Below, one piece after another: positions 35,258-46,955 of a stretch of 64,000 bases of DNA. This stretch comes from Tetragenococcus halophilus subsp. halophilus DSM 20339 (GTDB lineage: Bacteria > Bacillota > Bacilli > Lactobacillales > Enterococcaceae): contig NZ_PXYA01000002.1 in assembly GCF_003841405.1 (NCBI RefSeq), forward strand, positions 1 to 64,000. Reading direction: 5' to 3'. A program made the translations under genes and the position numbers. Position 1 is the first letter of the stretch, and every line of letters begins with the position of its first letter. The notes under the pieces are model-generated. The model was not told the origin of the DNA and did not search any database. It saw nothing but the letters and a program-made list of their open reading frames with translations.

Positions 35258-36871
35258 TCACCACACAGCAATATACCCATCGGTACGTCCTTCAGTGGCG
35301 GCAACATAGACACCGTCGTCTTGTTGTAAGATGATTTGCCCTCGTCCAATCATAATTGTTTCATTGAGTAATTGAATATTATGTCCTCGTCGTTTTAACG
35401 CTTCGGCAATATGGAAAGGAAAAGAAGGTTCGAGCTGAACAGATTTTCCACTTGTCCATTGCCAACGCGGCGCATCTATGGCTTCTTGTGGATTGAGATG
35501 AAAATCAACCATACTACTTACCACTTGCATATGAGCTTGCGGCTGCAGTGGTCCACCCATCACACCAAAGGGTCCGACGGCTTTGCCATCTTGTGATAAG
35601 AAACCTGGAATAATCGTATGATAAGGACGTTTTCCTGGTTTGATTTCATTCGGATGATCTTTCTTTAAAGAAAACTGATTGCCACGATTGTGCAAGCTGA
35701 TGCCGTAATCGGGAACAACAGCACCAGAGCCAAAACCTGTATAACAACTTTGGATGAAAGAAACCATATTGCCATCTTTGTCAGCAACATTAAAATAAAC
35801 CGTACCACTTGAAGGTATCTTTCCAGGTTTTGGATCCATAGCTTCTTCTGTAATTTGAGACGTACGTTCTTTCGCCCATTTTTTTGAAAGCAACTGCTCT
35901 AAATCAACATTGAGCCCTTCAACTAATGGATCGCCGATAAATTCTAATCCATCCTCAAAAGCTAATTTTAAAGCTTCAATTTGTGCATGATAGGTTTCCA
36001 CATCATCTTTTCCTTGCAACTCCATTTGTTCAAGGTTATTTAGTGCCATCAAAACAATCACACCGATACCATTAGGCGGCAATTGCCATACATCATAACC
36101 TTTATAATTTGTCGACAGAGGTTTCACCCACTCGGGTTGGTATTTCGCTAGGTCTTCTTTGCGTAAATAGCCTCCATTTTCTCTGGAAAAAGCATCGATA
36201 GCCTCCGCAATTTCTCCTTTATAAAAACTTTCGGCGTTTGTTCTGCCAATCTCACGAAGGGTTTTGGCGTGATTGGGGGCTTTAAACAGCTCTCCTGCTT
36301 TTAACGGACGTCCATCAGGACAATAAGTATCAAACCAAGTTTTTAAAACAGGATATTTTTCTAATTGAGCCGAATAAATGCCATAATATCTTTTCCATAA
36401 AGCAGCGACATTCGCCGCTACAGGAAATCCTTCTTCTGCTATCGTCGCAGCAGGTTCAACCGTTTCACTTAAAGATAAATTTCCAAAACGCTCTGATAAA
36501 GCAGCCCAACCACCGGGCGCTCCTGGAACGGTGACAGAGTCTAAGCCGTATAAAGAGATTTCTTCTCCTTTTTCTAATAATTCTTCGCGAGAAATATTTT
36601 CTGGAGCAAAACCGCTGGCGTTTATTCCATAAATCTTCCCCTCATACCAAATGATAGCAAAACAATCGCCGCCAATACCATTTCCTGAAGGTTCGACAAC
36701 CGTTAACGCGGTCGCTGTTGCCACGGCTGCATCAATGGCATTGCCTCCTTTTTTCAGAATATCTAAACCTGCTTGTGAGGCTAAAGGACTTGCACTTGCG
36801 ACAACGCCATTTTTTCCAAACACTAAGTTACGTCGTGACGGATAACGATACATATATGGATCAAATTTCAT
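35258..36871 (-). CDS. ggt: Gamma-glutamyltransferase family protein
   Basis: 537 residues. It splits gamma-glutamyl bonds (glutathione, gamma-glutamyl peptides). The proenzyme layout is visible: large-subunit region KGGNAIDAAVATATALTVVE near 38, the self-cleavage point at the threonine in PSSGTVYFNVADKDGNMVSF near 353, and the small-subunit motif GVMGGPLQPQAHMQVVSSMV near 430. No signal peptide is seen, so it appears cytoplasmic (YwrD-like). It follows a membrane transporter gene 27 bp upstream in the same direction; the pair may import and hydrolyse gamma-glutamyl compounds. Confidence 0.88.
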   Translation of the reverse strand: MKFDPYMYRYPSRRNLVFGKNGVVASASPLASQAGLDILKKGGNAIDAAVATATALTVVEPSGNGIGGDCFAIIWYEGKIYGINASGFAPENISREELLEKGEEISLYGLDSVTVPGAPGGWAALSERFGNLSLSETVEPAATIAEEGFPVAANVAALWKRYYGIYSAQLEKYPVLKTWFDTYCPDGRPLKAGELFKAPNHAKTLREIGRTNAESFYKGEIAEAIDAFSRENGGYLRKEDLAKYQPEWVKPLSTNYKGYDVWQLPPNGIGVIVLMALNNLEQMELQGKDDVETYHAQIEALKLAFEDGLEFIGDPLVEGLNVDLEQLLSKKWAKERTSQITEEAMDPKPGKIPSSGTVYFNVADKDGNMVSFIQSCYTGFGSGAVVPDYGISLHNRGNQFSLKKDHPNEIKPGKRPYHTIIPGFLSQDGKAVGPFGVMGGPLQPQAHMQVVSSMVDFHLNPQEAIDAPRWQWTSGKSVQLEPSFPFHIAEALKRRGHNIQLLNETIMIGRGQIILQQDDGVYVAATEGRTDGYIAVW

Positions 36872-36898
36872 AAAGTTAAATTCCTTTCTACAGTTATA

Positions 36899-38086
36899 TT
36901 AAATAAAGTTGACCATGATTCCCGCAATTACAATCGAAAATACGGTCACAGTGGTCATACTACCCACCACATAACTAGGCATAATGCGATTTAAGACAAT
37001 TTCTTGTTCGTCAGGATCTTCTGTTACGGCTTTAGCTACTTCTTTTGAAATAAGATAAGTGGCTGGAAAGCCGAGATATTGTGCCAAACTAACCCCTGTA
37101 GCTAGAGGTTTTGAACCAATAATTTTGTATCCCGGTAGAATGTAGAAACAAATGATTAAAGCGATAATAGTAACTGCTAAGATGACAATAATTTGGAAAG
37201 CTAAAGATGACAACTGTGCAAAATCAATGTTCGCTAAGGAAGGAATAATCACGGCATAGGTTAACATGGAAATAATTCCTGAAGCTCTCCCTTTATCTAA
37301 AATTCGAGCGGGAACAAGATTATAATAGCCCATAATCGCACCTAAAATAAGGGCCCAAATAGACATATTTACTTGTGGGATCAAGGTTTCCAATGTTACT
37401 GCTACCCAGGAAAAAAAGGTTGCGACCATAATACATACGAAATCGGTAAAATATTTTTGCTTTTGAATCGCAAATCCTTTATTATCTTTTTCTGTTTCGT
37501 TACTTATCATTGAAAACATTGGATCTTCAGGATTCGAGCGGTATTTTTCTAAAATGTTGTTCGCTTCTTTTACACCAAACATCGAAGCAGGATAAGAGCC
37601 AGCAAATTTTTTCACCGCATAAAGAATTGCTGCTAACGCGGCTGGAACAGCTAAGTTAGCATTACTTGCTGCTTCGCTCATAATTTGTGTGGAAATAATT
37701 CCTCCGTTTAACACAGGGATCGTAACAATGGCATTTTCATATCCAATGAATGGGATCAGTACAAATACTGCCAGAGCAACAACCACCATGGATATTAACG
37801 CGGTTACTACGGTGCGCCATTCGCTGATCAATTGTTTTAAATTAATTGTCGTCCCCATATGAAAAATCAACATACCCACAGCCATATCTGCCATAGATGA
37901 TAAACCTGCTTGATCAATAATATCGGCCGGAAAAACGTCTGTCATAAACAGAATCAAAAAAGTAAGCATCACAACAAAAACTGAAGACACTTTCGCTTTT
38001 GTTAAAACACCGAGAACGTCGCCAATCCCGTAAACCAACATAACAAGAAAAAAGTAAAAATAACTGTTTTGGAAAATCTCTTCCAT
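36899..38086 (-). CDS. Integral membrane transporter, GltS-like
   Basis: 395 residues with about 10-11 hydrophobic helices in two halves, and a hydrophilic loop near residues 175-205. Glycine-rich re-entrant-like segments such as IPVLNGGIISTQIMSEAASN and LATGVSLAQYLGFPATYLIS occupy equivalent places in the two halves, as in GltS/CitS-type carriers. I cannot name a substrate from sequence. The tight linkage to ggt (27 bp) suggests glutamate or a gamma-glutamyl compound. AGGAGG precedes the ATG. Array 3 lies in its upstream region. Confidence 0.6.
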   Translation of the reverse strand: MEEIFQNSYFYFFLVMLVYGIGDVLGVLTKAKVSSVFVVMLTFLILFMTDVFPADIIDQAGLSSMADMAVGMLIFHMGTTINLKQLISEWRTVVTALISMVVVALAVFVLIPFIGYENAIVTIPVLNGGIISTQIMSEAASNANLAVPAALAAILYAVKKFAGSYPASMFGVKEANNILEKYRSNPEDPMFSMISNETEKDNKGFAIQKQKYFTDFVCIMVATFFSWVAVTLETLIPQVNMSIWALILGAIMGYYNLVPARILDKGRASGIISMLTYAVIIPSLANIDFAQLSSLAFQIIVILAVTIIALIICFYILPGYKIIGSKPLATGVSLAQYLGFPATYLISKEVAKAVTEDPDEQEIVLNRIMPSYVVGSMTTVTVFSIVIAGIMVNFI

Positions 38087-38402
38087 AAAGCCCCCTCCTA
38101 GGATGTAACTTATTATTTGTCATTTTTTAATTGCTATCATAGCTTAAATTAAAAAATGAGTTATAACGATGAGTATAACTGCTTTTTAATTTTCTGACAA
38201 TAGTCAATTTGCTGAAAATTAACAAAAATATGAAAAAGCATTAACAACAGCATCATTTGCGCAACAACAGGATGTACAATTACCTCTTAAAACAAAAAAT
38301 AAGTCTATTTTTGACGACTTAATCACAAATAGACTCTTACTTAATTTTAATATTTCTATCTAGCTAATTTTCACTTTCTTCTAATAAAAAATTTTGCGCG
38401 TT

Positions 38403-38560
38403 ATACTCAATTCGCAATTATTGGAGGTAACTTCTCTGATGTCCCTCCAATCTGCGAATTATTGGTGGTATCTTTTTCGAGATGCCTCCAATTTAAAAAC
38501 TATTGGAGGTATCTCCTTTGAGGTGCCTCCAATTCATAAACTATCAGTGGCATCTCGAAA
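38403..38560. repeat. 41-bp tandem array with alternating inverted arms (array 3)
   Basis: ATTGGAGG-type arms start at 38420, 38461, 38502 and 38543, and CCTCCAAT arms start at 38444, 38485 and 38526, all at exact 41-bp steps. In the third hairpin the stem extends to 14 pairs (ATTGGAGGTATCTC / GAGGTGCCTCCAAT) using T-G pairs, where the second unit uses T-A at one of the same positions. It lies in the 569-bp gap 38087-38655 between gntR (end) and the transporter gene (start). The rest of the gap holds a weak hairpin around AGTCTATTT/AAATAGACT (38300-38337) and no ORF. Confidence 0.9.
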
Positions 38561-38655
38561 ATAAAACAAACCACTTCTAAGGAAATTTGAAGTAAACTTC
38601 AAATTTTTAGCCATTTTTCTTTTTTTTAAGTTAGTTTCAAAAAAATTCAATTAAC

Positions 38656-39369
38656 TCAAAACTCCGTATTGCTTGCCCCTTGTATGAAAAACTGCGCTTC
38701 TTCATAGTGATAAAGGATTTTCGAATAATCAAAAGGTCGCCCATTTTCCAAATAATAGATAGACTCTAAAAAGGCAGCAGGGTCGCCTATTTTCAAGTTT
38801 AATAATGCTGCGTTTTCTTTGTTTAATTTCCCTACGCGAAAGAAATGATCCGTAAAACCTGGCTTAAGTTTTAAATCCTCTATAAGGTAACGAAAGATAG
38901 AATCTTCTACGATTTCTTGATTTAAATAAGGGACAATATCTTTTACATAAAAAGATTTCTCAATAGCGAACTTCCTTCCTTCGATTGAACGTAATCGCTT
39001 CACATAATAGACATCTTCATCTTCTGAGATATCCAAATTAGCCATCACTTCTGTTGTGGGCTTGATCACTTTTAAATCTAGCATTTCGGAACCTAAACGA
39101 AAGCCTTGCAACGTACTTTTAAAACCATTGGCTTCTAAAAGATTGATATAACCGTGTCGGCGGTGTTTTCTTACAAAGTTGCCACTACCTCTTACCTGAT
39201 AAATATACCCTTGTCTTTCCAATAGCGTTAACACTTGAATGATAGTATTTTTTCCTACATCAAAATATTTCATTAATTCTTCAATACTTGCTAATTTGTC
39301 TCCTTGCTTCATATCATCGGAGTCAATTTTTCGAATCAACTTTCGAGCAATGTCTTTATACTTTGGCAT
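38656..39369 (-). CDS. GntR-family regulator of the beta-glucoside PTS
   Basis: 237-238 residues from the ATG at 39369 (AAAGGGA 10 bp upstream; the frame to 39417 lacks a site). The N-terminal winged helix is MPKYKDIARKLIRKIDSDDM, then KYFDVGKNTIIQVLTLLERQ and the wing GYIYQVRGSGNFV. The C-terminal UTRA effector domain (about 85-235) usually senses a phosphorylated sugar. Divergent from the PTS and 6-phospho-beta-glucosidase genes, with a palindromic operator on their promoter, so it probably represses them until a phospho-beta-glucoside appears. Confidence 0.88.
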   Translation of the reverse strand: MPKYKDIARKLIRKIDSDDMKQGDKLASIEELMKYFDVGKNTIIQVLTLLERQGYIYQVRGSGNFVRKHRRHGYINLLEANGFKSTLQGFRLGSEMLDLKVIKPTTEVMANLDISEDEDVYYVKRLRSIEGRKFAIEKSFYVKDIVPYLNQEIVEDSIFRYLIEDLKLKPGFTDHFFRVGKLNKENAALLNLKIGDPAAFLESIYYLENGRPFDYSKILYHYEEAQFFIQGASNTEF

Positions 39370-39432
39370 CTCAGGGTCCCTTTCCCGTATTTTTTTATAT
39401 TGTATCATAATTTTCAAAGGCTTTCTATACTA

Positions 39433-39459
39433 TATGGGCATTGACAAATTATACCCATA
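39433..39459. promoter_or_regulatory. GntR operator on the bgl promoter
   Basis: TATGGG (39433-39438) and CCCATA (39454-39459) are inverted around the -35 TTGACA. Confidence 0.55.
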
Positions 39460-39469
39460 CGGTTAAACT
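39441..39469 (+). promoter_or_regulatory. Promoter of the beta-glucoside PTS operon
   Basis: TTGACA (39441-39446), 17-bp spacer, TAAACT (39464-39469). Perfect -35; overlapped by the GntR operator. Confidence 0.7.
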
Positions 39470-39481
39470 CGATTATGTTAA

Positions 39482-42898
<3,417 letters not shown>

Positions 42899-42903
42899 TA
42901 TTC

Positions 42904-42948
42904 AAAAAAACTTCGATAAAATCTAATTGATTTTATCGAAGTTTTTTT
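42904..42948 (+). terminator. Terminator of the bgl operon
   Basis: A 20-bp stem of AAAAAAACTTCGATAAAATC and its complement, with a T7 run; symmetrical, so it also serves the minus-strand DeoR-type gene. Confidence 0.9.
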
Positions 42949-43033
42949 CTTTAATCCAATCGAACTTGCAAAATGTGCAAAATTATAAGTAACTTTTGAA
43001 AAGACAGTTATGATGATCAATTAGAAAAGTTTC

Positions 43034-43768
43034 TTAAACAATAACAGTCATCTGCTCTTCTAATTGATCATCACCCTTATCAGAAATTAGCGTAACAGCA
43101 TCCAGGTCAAAAGATTTCACATTAGCTACTTGATGAAACTTCGAACTATCACATAGTAAAAAGCTCTGTTTAGCATGTTTAATAATCGTACTTTTCTTTA
43201 CTGCTTCTTTTAGGTCAGGCGTTGTCACACCATACGCCACATCTATACCATTTCCTCCTAAAAAAGCTTTATCAAAGATAAAATGGCCTATATTCATTTC
43301 CGTTAAGTTCCCACTTAAAGAAGAAATGGCTGGATTATATTCTCCTCCTAGGACCGTAACCCTAGCGGTTGCTTGACTGAAGACATTAAAAATACTCGTA
43401 TTTGAAGTAACGATATGCACATTTTTATGAATCATTTTTTCTAATAAAATCGTACAAGTTGAGCCGGAATCAATATATATCATATCCTCGTCATTGACCT
43501 GTGCTACAGCTAAATCAGCGATATGATTTTTTTCTTCTACATAAAAAGTAGACTTCATTTGTATAGGCAACTCGCTAATGCTTGAATTTAATTTAACGGC
43601 GCCTCCGGTAAGTAACTGTACTTTATTTTCTTTTTCTAATTCCTTTAAGTCTCTTCTTAAAGTGGAAATAGAAACACCCGTTAGTTTTTCTTTCAAGTCT
43701 TCGATTTTAAGCAGTGTGTTGGTCTCTAATAGTTTCATTATTTTGGCTTGTCTTTCATAAGGAATCAT
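43034..43768 (-). CDS. DeoR-family transcriptional regulator
   Basis: 244 residues. N-terminal helix-turn-helix LKEKLTGVSISTLRRDLKEL (about 25-45) with the start MIPYERQAKIMKLLETN. The C-terminal DeoR sensor domain has DMIYIDSGSTCTILLEKMI near 98 and FDKAFLGGNGIDVAYGVTTP near 170. Such proteins repress sugar or pentitol genes and respond to sugar phosphates. Its target is not obvious: the genes to its right are cut off by the IS256 element, beyond which a PTS operon lies on the same strand. Confidence 0.87.
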   Translation of the reverse strand: MIPYERQAKIMKLLETNTLLKIEDLKEKLTGVSISTLRRDLKELEKENKVQLLTGGAVKLNSSISELPIQMKSTFYVEEKNHIADLAVAQVNDEDMIYIDSGSTCTILLEKMIHKNVHIVTSNTSIFNVFSQATARVTVLGGEYNPAISSLSGNLTEMNIGHFIFDKAFLGGNGIDVAYGVTTPDLKEAVKKSTIIKHAKQSFLLCDSSKFHQVANVKSFDLDAVTLISDKGDDQLEEQMTVIV

Positions 43769-43861
43769 CTTATTACCCCCGTAACTATCTGCTTATAGTA
43801 TACCGAATTGCTCAATAAATTCAAAATAAAGCAAGTAACTTTCTTATTGAACAATAAAAAA

Positions 43862-43946
43862 CAATGAACAGATTTATAAAGCTTCCCCCAAAATATTAGA
43901 ACCAATATCTAACTTCCAGGGGTTAGCTCACTGTTCATTGCTTTTT
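43862..43946 (+). ncRNA. Long nested hairpin upstream of the IS256 element
   Basis: CAATGAACAG (43862-43871) pairs with CTGTTCATTG (43931-43940), followed by CTTTTTCC. Inner elements AGCT.CCCC / GGGG..AGCT and TTAG/CTAA also pair. Could be the terminator of a transcript cut by the IS, or a small structured RNA on the plus strand. The rest of the gap 43769-43980 is A/T-rich without an ORF. Confidence 0.4.
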
Positions 43947-44062
43947 CCTTTCTAAAAAGGTTATTATGAGTTGTTTCCATATAATTGTGTAAAAAGAAAA
44001 GAGATCATATCCATCTCTGTTACAATGTTATTTAGCCGAAAACATTAGAAAGGAAGATGGAT

Positions 44063-45268
44063 ATGACCCAACTTAATATTAATATAAATTTCGAAGAATT
44101 AACAGAGGCAATCATGCAAAGTGACATGAATATGATGATGAAATCTTTAGCTGTCACTGTTCTTAATGCTTATATGGAAGTAGAAAGAGACGAATTTATT
44201 CAAGCGCAAAATTACGAACGTAATGACCAGCGTTTGGATTATCGTAACGGCTACTATGAACGTAACTTTACCTTAGCTGTAGGAAAGCTTCGTTTGAAAA
44301 TTCCGCGTACACGATCAGGAGAGTTTTCCACGCAAGTTTTTGAACAATATCAACGTAAAGATCAAGCCTTCGTCTTAAGTTTAATGGAAGCTGTCATCAA
44401 TGGTGTGTCCACAAAAAAAGTCACGCGTATTGTCGAAGAGTTATGTGGCGAATCGGTTTCCAAATCGTTTGTTTCCAATACAATGAAACGACTAGATCCG
44501 GAAATTGAAGCTTTTAAATCACGTTCTTTAACCTATAGTTCCTTTCGCTATGTCTATGTCGATGCGATGTATATCAAAGTTCGAGAAAATCATCACGTGG
44601 TCAGTAAGGGCGTGTATATTGCCCAAGGAGTGAACCAGAAAAATCGACGAGAAATTCTAGGGTTTAAAGTAAGTGAGGAAGAATCCTACGCGAGCTGGAA
44701 ACAATTTTTTCAAGAATTGCGGGAACGTGGTTTAACGCAACCTCGTTTGATCATCTCTGACGCCCACGCTGGTCTAAAAAAGGCGGTTCAAGAAATTTTT
44801 ACAGGAACTGCTTGGCAACGCTGTACGGTCCATTTCTTACGAAATATGATCGACCAAATGCCCAAGAAAAACAGTGCTGGTACGCGACAATATTTGAAGA
44901 AAATCTTTCGATCCAGTACGTTACAAGAAGCTAAGGAAGCTCGCCAGAAGTTTGAGGAATACGTTCAAGAAGATACTCGTTATGAAGCGGTATTGGCTCA
45001 ATTAGACCAAGGCTTTTGGGATGGCCTCCAATATTTAAGTGAACCCGAAGATTATCACATCTCTTTACGGACAACCAATTCTCTGGAACGCTTAAATCGT
45101 GAAATTCGACGTCGAGAAAAGGTCGTTTCTATTTTCCCTAATAGCGTTTCTGCGGAACGTTTGATTGGCGCCGTTTTAATGGACATTCAAGAAGAATGGC
45201 AAAAAGGGCCCAAGCCCTTTTTGAAAGGACCTATTGTAGATGAAGAAGAAACATCTTTCACTGACTGA
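44063..45268 (+). CDS. IS256-family (Mutator-like) transposase
   Basis: 401 residues from 44063; the ATG at 44057 is too near the AAAGGAAG site. DDE residues are visible: Asp in RYVYVDAMYIKVREN, Asp in RLIISDAHAGLKKAV, and Glu in RTTNSLERLNREIRRREKVV, the IS256 signature. The C-x2-H pattern is in QRCTVHFLRNM. Full length without frameshift, so it may be active. Confidence 0.93.
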   Translation: MTQLNININFEELTEAIMQSDMNMMMKSLAVTVLNAYMEVERDEFIQAQNYERNDQRLDYRNGYYERNFTLAVGKLRLKIPRTRSGEFSTQVFEQYQRKDQAFVLSLMEAVINGVSTKKVTRIVEELCGESVSKSFVSNTMKRLDPEIEAFKSRSLTYSSFRYVYVDAMYIKVRENHHVVSKGVYIAQGVNQKNRREILGFKVSEEESYASWKQFFQELRERGLTQPRLIISDAHAGLKKAVQEIFTGTAWQRCTVHFLRNMIDQMPKKNSAGTRQYLKKIFRSSTLQEAKEARQKFEEYVQEDTRYEAVLAQLDQGFWDGLQYLSEPEDYHISLRTTNSLERLNREIRRREKVVSIFPNSVSAERLIGAVLMDIQEEWQKGPKPFLKGPIVDEEETSFTD

Positions 45269-45289
45269 TCCTGGAAAGAAACGAGAAAC

Positions 45290-45409
45290 GATTTGACAAT
45301 GAATGAAGGCATGGTATTCGCGATAAGCGAAATGGGCGCCTGTTCTTAGGTTGAAGAACCGGAGAAGCCGCCCAAGATCACCATGCCTGAATAGATTCGT
45401 TGTCAAATC
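45290..45409 (+). ncRNA. Branched structured RNA candidate inside the IS256 element
   Basis: Nested arms: GATTTGACAA (45290-45299) / TTGTCAAATC (45400-45409); GGCATGGT (45308-45315) / ACCATGCC (45380-45387); GGGCG (45334-45338) / CGCCC (45369-45373); inner hairpins TTCGC/GCGAA (45317-45331) and GTTCTT/AAGAAC (45342-45359). All are perfect. It begins 21 bp after the transposase stop and lies within the element. It could be a terminator-like end structure, a protector against outside transcription, or a functional RNA. No ORF of interest overlaps it. Confidence 0.6.
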
Positions 45410-45550
45410 TGCTTCACTGCCTGATCTTTCAAATAGTCTCGTGAAGGATTTAAACCATAAATCAAAAGAGCTTTTTCCATCGATTCAGCTCTCTACAATC
45501 AAGGTATAAATGACATTGATATTTTACACAAGATTTTGGACTTGACCTTG

Positions 45551-46924
45551 TTATGCTAATTTTTCTTCTCTACTAGTAAAAATAAAGCCTAATATAGCTG
45601 AAACAACAAGAGAAATTGCCAGACCAATCATCGCATGGACAAAATTTGAGGTTTGGTCACTGACAAAAGCTGGAAAAGTTGTAACACTACCAAAAACAAA
45701 TGCAGTAGTAACGACATTCATAAGGCCTAAGTAAGCACCACCTACAGCCCCTCCAATAATTTGTGCTAAAAATAGCTTTTTATTTTTAACTAGCATACCA
45801 AAAAGGGTAGGTTCGATAATTGCAGATAATGCAATCGTTACTACGCCGGTAAGAGAAAAGCCTCTAATTTTTTTATCTTTAGCTTTGAAATAAACACCAA
45901 AAGCTGTTCCTATCACTGCAAAGTTACAAGCAAAAGTAAAAGGCACAATATAGTCAAAACCATAGGTTGAAATATTATTAATCATAATCGGATTGACTGC
46001 CCAGTGAATTCCCAGACTCACTAGAACACTCCAACCGCCTCCTACAAGTACGCCTGTTAAAATACTACTTCTTTCAATCAACCAGTTAACAACGTTGGCG
46101 ATAAATTCACCGCTATACACACCGATGGGACCAATAACAATGACTGTCAAGGGCACCATAATCGCAATAGAAACCAAAGGAATAACAACTAACTTTAAGT
46201 TTTCTGTCACATGATTATCCAAGAATTTGTACAGATAAGAAAACGCCCAGATAGATAAAATGATCGGAACTACGGTTGAATTATAGTTCATCAATACTAC
46301 AGGAATGTTAAAAAACTCTGTGGTAGCGCCATTTCCGATATCTCCCATCAAGTCAATAAATTCAGGGTGAATTAATGAAGCCCCGATAATTGCTGAAATA
46401 TATGGACTTGCACCAAATCTTCTAGCAGAGGTAAACGCTAACAAAACAGGCAAGAAATAAAATACCGTCATCGAAGCGACATTCAAGATCGCATAGGTCC
46501 CACTTTCTTCACTTAAAAGACCTAACTGTACACATAAAATAACTAAGCCACGTAAAACCCCAGATCCTGCTAATGCTGGTAGCAAAGGTGCAAATATCGC
46601 TGAAATAGCTGAAAAAATACTATTTATAATACCATTGGATTGCTCGCTAGAGTCATTTTCTACTTTAGCGCCAGGATCCCCTTTGACAAGGTCCTCGAAT
46701 TCATCATATAACTTTGGTACTTCAGTACCAATTAACAGCTGGTATTGCCCTGCCTTATTGACAACATTGACGACCCCTTCAATATTTTTTACCTTTTCGT
46801 CATCTACTATCGTTTGATCTTTTAACTTTAAGCGCAAACGAGTTGCACAATAAGTCATATTTGAAATATTTTCCGCTCCTCCCACCTCTTGAAGTATTTC
46901 TTTGGCCATTATTTTGTAATCCAT
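45551..46924 (-). CDS. PTS transporter EIIBC, glucose/sucrose superfamily
   Basis: 457 residues from the ATG at 46924 (AAAGGAGTGG upstream). The EIIB domain (1-85) has the phosphocysteine in MTYCATRLRLKLKD, and the EIIC domain (about 100-455) has ten or so helices. There is no EIIA domain, so it must borrow a EIIA from elsewhere. It shares an operon with a TIM-barrel isomerase 31 bp upstream. The IS256 element inserted 15 bp beyond its stop, so any further operon genes have been cut off. Substrate unknown. Confidence 0.88.
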   Translation of the reverse strand: MDYKIMAKEILQEVGGAENISNMTYCATRLRLKLKDQTIVDDEKVKNIEGVVNVVNKAGQYQLLIGTEVPKLYDEFEDLVKGDPGAKVENDSSEQSNGIINSIFSAISAIFAPLLPALAGSGVLRGLVILCVQLGLLSEESGTYAILNVASMTVFYFLPVLLAFTSARRFGASPYISAIIGASLIHPEFIDLMGDIGNGATTEFFNIPVVLMNYNSTVVPIILSIWAFSYLYKFLDNHVTENLKLVVIPLVSIAIMVPLTVIVIGPIGVYSGEFIANVVNWLIERSSILTGVLVGGGWSVLVSLGIHWAVNPIMINNISTYGFDYIVPFTFACNFAVIGTAFGVYFKAKDKKIRGFSLTGVVTIALSAIIEPTLFGMLVKNKKLFLAQIIGGAVGGAYLGLMNVVTTAFVFGSVTTFPAFVSDQTSNFVHAMIGLAISLVVSAILGFIFTSREEKLA

Positions 46925-46955
46925 GTTTTCCACTCCTTTATTTTCGTGTATATTT

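Larger units (their letters stand above)
43981..45535 (+). mobile_element. IS256-family insertion sequence
   Basis: About 1.55 kb. Imperfect terminal repeats share TTGTGTAAAA (left 43985 on; right as TTTTACACAA at 45522-45531). It carries an intact Mutator/IS256-type transposase and a 120-nt highly structured region after it. No clear 8-9 bp target duplication was found at the flanks, so the exact ends are uncertain or the copy arose by recombination. Just 15 bp separate it from the end of the PTS gene at 45551. Confidence 0.8.

Noticed and set aside
45176-45406. Minus-strand ORF of 76 codons at the IS256 end
   Set aside because: It lies across the transposase end and the nested hairpins; its composition is not protein-like and no ribosome binding site was seen.
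43973-45545. Target site duplication of the IS256 element
   Set aside because: No matching 8-9 bp could be found at the two flanks of the TTGTGTAAAA ends, so none is claimed.
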